From Diplonema japonicum (Eukaryota; Euglenozoa; Diplonemea; Diplonemida; Diplonemidae), in assembly GCA_964019335.1 (NCBI GenBank), contig OZ025732.1, positions 62,001 to 126,000 on the forward strand: DNA of 64,000 nucleotides, read 5' to 3'. The first letter of the stretch is position 1. Each line of letters opens with the position of its first letter. The notes beneath the pieces were generated by a model. It was not told the DNA's origin, did no database searches, and saw only the letters and a program-made list of their open reading frames with translations. A program made the translations under genes and the position numbers. Shown here in pieces: positions 59,494 to 64,000 of the stretch.

Positions 59494-61311
59494 ATGGATC
59501 CGTCGGTACTTCAGGAGCAAGGGGAGTGCTTCGTTACGAACGACAACAACACGAGGCTCACAAAAGAGGAGGGGAGGCTTGCCTTGTGGAGTGCTGTCTC
59601 AAAAGGGGACCTTGAGGAGATGAGGGATCTTGTTCTGGAGCGGGGTGTCGACCCTGGTGCAACGGACAGCGATGGTTTCACAGCCCTGCACTATGCAGCT
59701 CGCGAAAACAACTGTGTCGAGGCTGTGGCTGCTCTCGTCTCTACTTACCACCAGGACCCTGGTGTCAGAAGCAACGACGGTTTGACACCAGTTCATCAAG
59801 CAGCAGGGAAGGGACACATCGAGATAGTTAAATATCTCGCTGAGAGTTGCGGTCAAGACTGTGGTGTCAAATGCAACAACGGTTGGACACCGGTTTATTT
59901 TGCATCACAGAACGGCCACCTCGAGACATTAAGATATCTCGCCGAAGCTCGCGGTCAAGACTGTGGTGTCAAACACAGCGGCGGTTGGACACCGATTCAT
60001 CTTGCATCATGGAACGGCCACCTCGAGACATTAAGATATCTCACCGAAGCTCGCGGTCAAGACTGTGGAGTCAAACTCGACGACGGTTCTACACCGCTTC
60101 ATCTTGCATCACGGAACGGCCACCACGAGGCATTAAAATATCTCGCCGAAGCTCGCGGTCAAGACTGTGGTGTCACACGCAACGACGGTTTGACACCGGT
60201 TCTTCTTGCATCACGGAACGGCCACCTTGAGACTTTAAAATATCTCGCCGAAGCTCGCGGTCAAGACTGTGGTGTCAAACACAACGGCGGTTGGACACCG
60301 ATTCATCTTGCATCACAGAACGGCCACCTCGAGACATTAAGATATCTCGCCGAAGCTCGCGGTCAAGACTGTGGAGTCAAACTCGACGACGGTTCTACAC
60401 CGCTTCATCTTGCATCACGGAACGGCCACCACGAGACATTAAAATATCTCGCCGAAGCTCGCGGTCAAGACTGTGGTGTCACACGCAACGACGGTTTGAC
60501 ACCGGTTCTTCTTGCATCACAGAACGGCCACCTTGAGACTTTAAAATATCTCGCCGAAGCTCGCAGTCAAGACTGTGACATCAGATGCAACAAGGGTTTT
60601 ACACCGGTTCAATTTGCAGCACAGAACGGCCACCTTGAAATAGTTAAATATCTCGCCGAAAACCATGGTCAAGACTGTGGTGTCAAAAACAACGACGGTT
60701 GGACATCGGTTCTTCTTGCATCACGGAACGGCCGCCTTGAGACATTAAAATATCTTGTCGAAAACCGCGGTCAAGACTGTGGTGTCACAATCGATGACGG
60801 TTGGACACCGCTTCATTTTGCAGTAAACAAGGGACACATCGAGATCGTTAAATATCTCGCCGAAGCTCGCGGTCAAGACTGTGGTGTCAAACTCGACGAC
60901 GGCAGGACACCGCTTCATCTTGCATCACGGAAGGGCCACCTAGTGACATTAAGATATCTTGTCGAAAACCGCGGTCAAGACGCAGGTATTAAATGCAACG
61001 AGGGCTGGACACCGCTTCATCTTGCAGCAGATGGGGGACACATCGGGATAGTTAAATATCTCGCCGAAAACCGCGGTCAAGACTGTGGTGTCAAAAGCAA
61101 CGAGGGTTGGACACCGCTTCATCTTGCAGCAGAGAGGGGGCGAATCACGACTATTAAATATCTTGTTGAAAATCGCGGTCAAGACTGCGGCGTCCAAGGC
61201 CACGACGGTCGTACACCGATTGATAAAGCAGCACAGAAAAGTAACCTCGAAGTAGCTTTATATCTATACGGTCAAGCCCGTGGCCCGAAGCGTAGGAAGC
61301 TACAACAGTAG
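59494..61311 (+). CDS. Ankyrin repeat protein, about 17 repeats
   Basis: The protein has 605 residues. After a short N-terminus (MDPSVLQEQGECFVTND) the ankyrin repeats run from about residue 30 to 595. Each has 34 residues of the form GWTPIHLASQNGHLETLRYLAEARGQDCGVK. Three consecutive repeats (306 bp) are duplicated at about 59963-60268 and 60269-60574. The C-terminus is basic (RGPKRRKLQQ) and could be a nuclear localisation signal. There is no ubiquitin-like domain, so this is a separate family from the Ubl-ANK genes. The conserved Cys in QDCG of nearly every repeat is unusual. The leader has an ACAACAACAACAAT stretch before the ATG. Confidence 0.85.
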   Translation: MDPSVLQEQGECFVTNDNNTRLTKEEGRLALWSAVSKGDLEEMRDLVLERGVDPGATDSDGFTALHYAARENNCVEAVAALVSTYHQDPGVRSNDGLTPVHQAAGKGHIEIVKYLAESCGQDCGVKCNNGWTPVYFASQNGHLETLRYLAEARGQDCGVKHSGGWTPIHLASWNGHLETLRYLTEARGQDCGVKLDDGSTPLHLASRNGHHEALKYLAEARGQDCGVTRNDGLTPVLLASRNGHLETLKYLAEARGQDCGVKHNGGWTPIHLASQNGHLETLRYLAEARGQDCGVKLDDGSTPLHLASRNGHHETLKYLAEARGQDCGVTRNDGLTPVLLASQNGHLETLKYLAEARSQDCDIRCNKGFTPVQFAAQNGHLEIVKYLAENHGQDCGVKNNDGWTSVLLASRNGRLETLKYLVENRGQDCGVTIDDGWTPLHFAVNKGHIEIVKYLAEARGQDCGVKLDDGRTPLHLASRKGHLVTLRYLVENRGQDAGIKCNEGWTPLHLAADGGHIGIVKYLAENRGQDCGVKSNEGWTPLHLAAERGRITTIKYLVENRGQDCGVQGHDGRTPIDKAAQKSNLEVALYLYGQARGPKRRKLQQ

Positions 61312-61375
61312 GGCGCTGAAATAGTATAAACAGAAGGTCTTCATTATTTAACGCTGCTGGCCCCGACTCGTTTTT

Positions 61376-61665
61376 GATTGTGGAGAACCCACGAAAAGCA
61401 ATCCAATACAACAACCATCTAACCTGCCGAAGTAGCATGCCAATCAGAAGGCGGCTGAGGCACTTATGATTCATTCAGAATCCCGAGATCCCATCCCTGA
61501 TCCCCAAGAGTGTACAATCCTGTTTCTCGCAGAAACAGAGAACAATACCAGCCGACAAGTCAGACGCAGCAGTGAACTAAAAAAGCCCCCCTGAACAAGT
61601 TTTTCCCCACCCCTATAACGTGATAATATTAAAAAAAAAAGGATACTGAGGTCCGGCACCCGGTA
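61376..61665 (+). mobile_element. Family B LINE 3' end
   Basis: GTGGAGAACCCACGAAAAGCA, then CAGAATCCCGAGATCCCATC, GTGTACAATCCTGTTTCTCG and GGTCCGGCACCCGG. It is shorter than 31120-31575. Confidence 0.65.
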
Positions 61666-61671
61666 TAAGAG

Positions 61672-61754
61672 GTGAGCGTCTCGGGACACTTCCAACCCAC
61701 CTAGTGGGTGCGGCCTTAGCAAGTCGAAAAGGAAGTGGAATTTAAAAAAAAAAA
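61672..61754 (+). mobile_element. SINE-1 3' part with poly(A)
   Basis: GTGAGCGTCTCGGGACACTTC to GTGGAATTT and a run of A. The following 61755-62133 has a GATGAGAACAAGGGGGCGTC block (also 17593) and T-rich tracts, but no gene. Confidence 0.6.
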
Positions 61755-62133
61755 AATTATAGAGAAAGAAGGCACAGGAGACGATATAATGTTTATGGAT
61801 GAGAACAAGGGGGCGTCTCACAAAGACTTCCTTTAACTCATATATAATGTTACATTGTGTCACTCCTGCACCTGTTTTCAACCAGGCTCACGATAAACAT
61901 GGAAACCAAGTACCGGTTTTCTTTTTCTCAATTCTTTGCCTTTTTTGTTTTTGTGTTATATTTATATATATATTTTTTTTTTATTTTTGGATTGCATTCT
62001 CACCTCCATTTTCGTTTTTATTTTTGATTTAAATAGATAATTTTATGACATTTCTGTCGTTTCATCCCCTTTAGCTTCTCGTCCCCTCCCCCCACCCGAA
62101 CGTCTAGTTTTAAAAAAGAAAAAAGAAAGAGTT

Positions 62134-62640
62134 GTGACTGAGAGGCCTATATGTTTCCCCACACCTCCCCGAGTGATAAAGAAAACTCTGAAATCCCAAA
62201 ACTATACTTCATCACCCCGGAAGGACAAAACACCGGTCAACTACGAGAACAACGAACAGGTAAGCTTCAAGGAACACCTGAAGTACACGGCCAACCGACT
62301 TGAAAACAGGATGCAGGTGATGAAAGCACTGGCGGGTACGAAACTAGGAGGACCGTCTCAGTGGCAACGCACGCACTCGGAATATACGGACACAACGGAC
62401 CATCGAAAGCCTGCTGTGAGATACACAACGGACCATCGTAAGGCCTGATGAATGAGATAGACACAACCACGCCACCCGCCTCATAACAGGTGCTTCAAAG
62501 ACTACCACCTTGCCGAGGATACCCCCCACATATTATTTGCCTGATGCCGCTCTCGTCCTGGGGAGAAGGACCTTTGGCGTTTCTTCGGTGTGACAGGGCC
62601 CCCCAAAAGGGGTTCGTGAGCACGTTCACTCACTTCGTTT
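62134..62640 (+). pseudogene. Family B LINE, post-reverse-transcriptase fragment
   Basis: One frame reads KEHLKYTANRLENRMQVMKA then LAGTKLGGPSQ, the pattern found after the palm domain in APE LINEs. A second reads TRLITGASKTTTLPRIPPTY. Two frames and several stops show decay. It ends at a Ubl-ANK leader. Confidence 0.5.
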
Positions 62641-62659
62641 CCTCTCTTCATGGTGAATT

Positions 62660-62813
62660 CTTTTTCCTCGCTTTTAGTATCAACATGCCCAAATATATAT
62701 CAACAAGCAACACAGGATGTTGAAAGAAAAATAGAAACGAGACAAAACCATGAAAGGAAGCGAAGGACCATCGGCAGTGACGCTGCAGGCGAGGCTCCCC
62801 ACCTCTGAGACCA
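62660..62813 (+). pseudogene. Ubl-ANK leader and first 21 codons
   Basis: TATCAACATGCCCAA and AACACAGGATGTTGAAAGAAA, then ATG 62750 and MKGSEGPSAVTLQARLPTSET, the same as at 7524. At GAGACCA it joins a family C copy (GGGCTTTCTGCTG). Confidence 0.7.
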
Positions 62814-63446
62814 GGGCTTTCTGCTGCAAACCCAAGGGTTCGGGGACAAGTCCTACTCGACCGTGGCAGCCCTGCTCGCTGACTTAGTAGGGGCCGGGAC
62901 CCTCTATTACAACGAGTCGCAGTGGTCGACTGTCCTGCATTCCTACAACTAGGAACAATCGGAAACAACCCTACACAATGTAGGAGTGCCGGCCCGGCGT
63001 GCTACGAGGGCGATAGGCTATGCAAGGTTTCACAGACCTCGCACCCTATTATTTAGTTTCCACCCTTTCCATTTTCTTTCCAATTTTAAACTTGTTTTTA
63101 CCCTTTCTTCTTTTTCCTTTTCCTACATGTTTTCGGTCCCGGGTATGACGTTAAACTGCGTCCGCCGACGCGTCTGAACCAGCACTTCCTGGCGACCAGG
63201 CCGTCTTTTCTCTTTTCCTTTTTCACTTCGTTCCGTTATTTTCATTATTCTTTCCGGTGATAGACTGATACGGGCCATGGAAGCAACCTCTGCTTAATTC
63301 CTGGTACGTGGGAGGCTCCTCTTGAGGATGTCAGTCACCTTTTTCCTTTTTTATTCGACTCTCTGTTTTCGTATGCAGTATTTATTCTTTTTCACCCCTT
63401 TTTATCTATTTTTTCGCTTCTCTATTCTAACTTAAAATCATTTCAG
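62814..63446 (+). mobile_element. Family C copy
   Basis: Nearly the same as 58388-59032, ending with the intron-like 63371-63446. The sequence after it (63447-63762) shows no gene I recognise. Confidence 0.7.
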
Positions 63447-63762
63447 CCACCTTTTGCAGAATGCGGAATCTCCCCCTAAACTGCGACCACCATTCGCCCG
63501 CGTGGTGTACTCCGCCCCCGTCTCCTGGGGACACAGAATTTCACAAGGTGCACCTGTTCTCTCGTTGTAAGCAGGCAACTTGTCCTACTTTTCTGGGTAG
63601 GCTGCCTGTGTGGCCATGCCGAACTCCGTGGGGTGGAGGACCACGTCGGTACTGTCAATCTACACAGCTCGTAAAGATGGCTGCCTTCCTCGGGGTTGTC
63701 CAGCCCAGTTCATGCGATTGTGGCATCCATTTTTTGAACAGCGTCGTCAACCATCCTTACGC

Positions 63763-64000
63763 TCAGAGCTTTCCTGTCCAGTAGTTCGAACCGTCTGGCG
63801 TGGTTGTAGCAACTAAAAATGGCGTCATTGCCCCACTTCCCTCCGCCTCTGCTGTCGCTTTCTCCAACAGCTTCTTGTAGGGCTCCACGCTATCCCCTTT
63901 GGGGGCACACGTCGCCACTCGAGCGGAGGTCTGCTGGTTGACGCTACTGTGAGACCATATCACAGAAGCGACATTTTACTGTCTTCTTCAAAGCGTCTCC
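63763..64000 (-). pseudogene. Possible BED-type zinc finger fragment at the window edge
   Basis: On the minus strand TVKCRFCDMVS is followed, one frame over, by NQQTSARVATCAPKGDSVEP and YKKLLEKATAEAEG. The CxxC...C spacing and the following helix resemble the BED finger at the start of hAT transposases, but the usual His is missing and a frameshift intervenes. It runs off the end of the window. Confidence 0.25.

Overview
This is eukaryotic DNA, most likely from the nucleus of a protist. Three things point that way. There are no bacterial operons or ribosome-binding sites. Poly(A)-tailed retroelements are everywhere, and long A, T, C and G homopolymers are common. A short motif that looks like a spliceosomal branch point plus 3' splice site, CTAAC...TTTCAG, recurs about ten times. 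I cannot name the species. Nearly every convincing gene and retroelement is on the + strand. Only short gene or transposase fragments (about 2940-3119, 29380-29510, 63763-64000) and two repeat copies read the other way.

Three kinds of host gene are visible. (1) A cluster of ubiquitin-like (Ubl) domain proteins carries either BspA-type 25-residue leucine-rich repeats (1639-2790, 4928-6268, 7047-7472 truncated, 11520-12515, 13268-14008 interrupted, 29908-31065 frameshifted, 46953-48509) or ankyrin repeats (7524-9053, 45964-46576 broken, and a four-copy tandem array of a 1.8 kb unit at 50092-56543). A long ankyrin-only gene without the Ubl domain lies at 59494-61311. (2) A family of four two-pass membrane proteins with a large glycosylatable ectodomain (15296-16279, 18013-19002, 24244-25242, 26760-27764) has a topology and second-membrane-segment signature that recall DEG/ENaC-type channels. 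(3) Stray exons of other genes are present, including one resembling ER membrane complex subunit EMC1 (57950-58078).

The rest is mobile DNA. Family A is a nearly complete LINE (32441-40186) with ORF1, an APE endonuclease / reverse transcriptase / RNase H ORF2, and a 2A-like ribosome-skipping motif at the ORF2 N-terminus. A 5'-truncated copy sits directly upstream. Family B is a second LINE, seen as RNase H ends (78-1223, 43890-44990), a Q-rich ORF1 (42861-43888) and many 3' tails. Families C and D are related retroelement 3' ends. Family C copies end in a 76-81 bp intron-like cassette. Family D supplied a clean 277 bp insertion with a 12 bp target-site duplication, and an internal 47 bp segment of it has expanded into a 15-copy array. 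A decayed pogo/Tigger-like DNA transposon lies at 22447-24143, with an inverted end fragment at 4523-4780. Several SINE-like repeats and a foldback element (40566-40714) complete the set.

Read as a whole, the window looks like a birth-and-death locus for Ubl-LRR and Ubl-ANK proteins. Copies arise by tandem duplication, are joined to retroelement tails and borrowed 5' leaders, change repeat number in frame, and are broken by insertions. The same mosaic pattern (identical ends, divergent ectodomain) appears in the two-pass membrane family. What these proteins recognise cannot be told from sequence alone.
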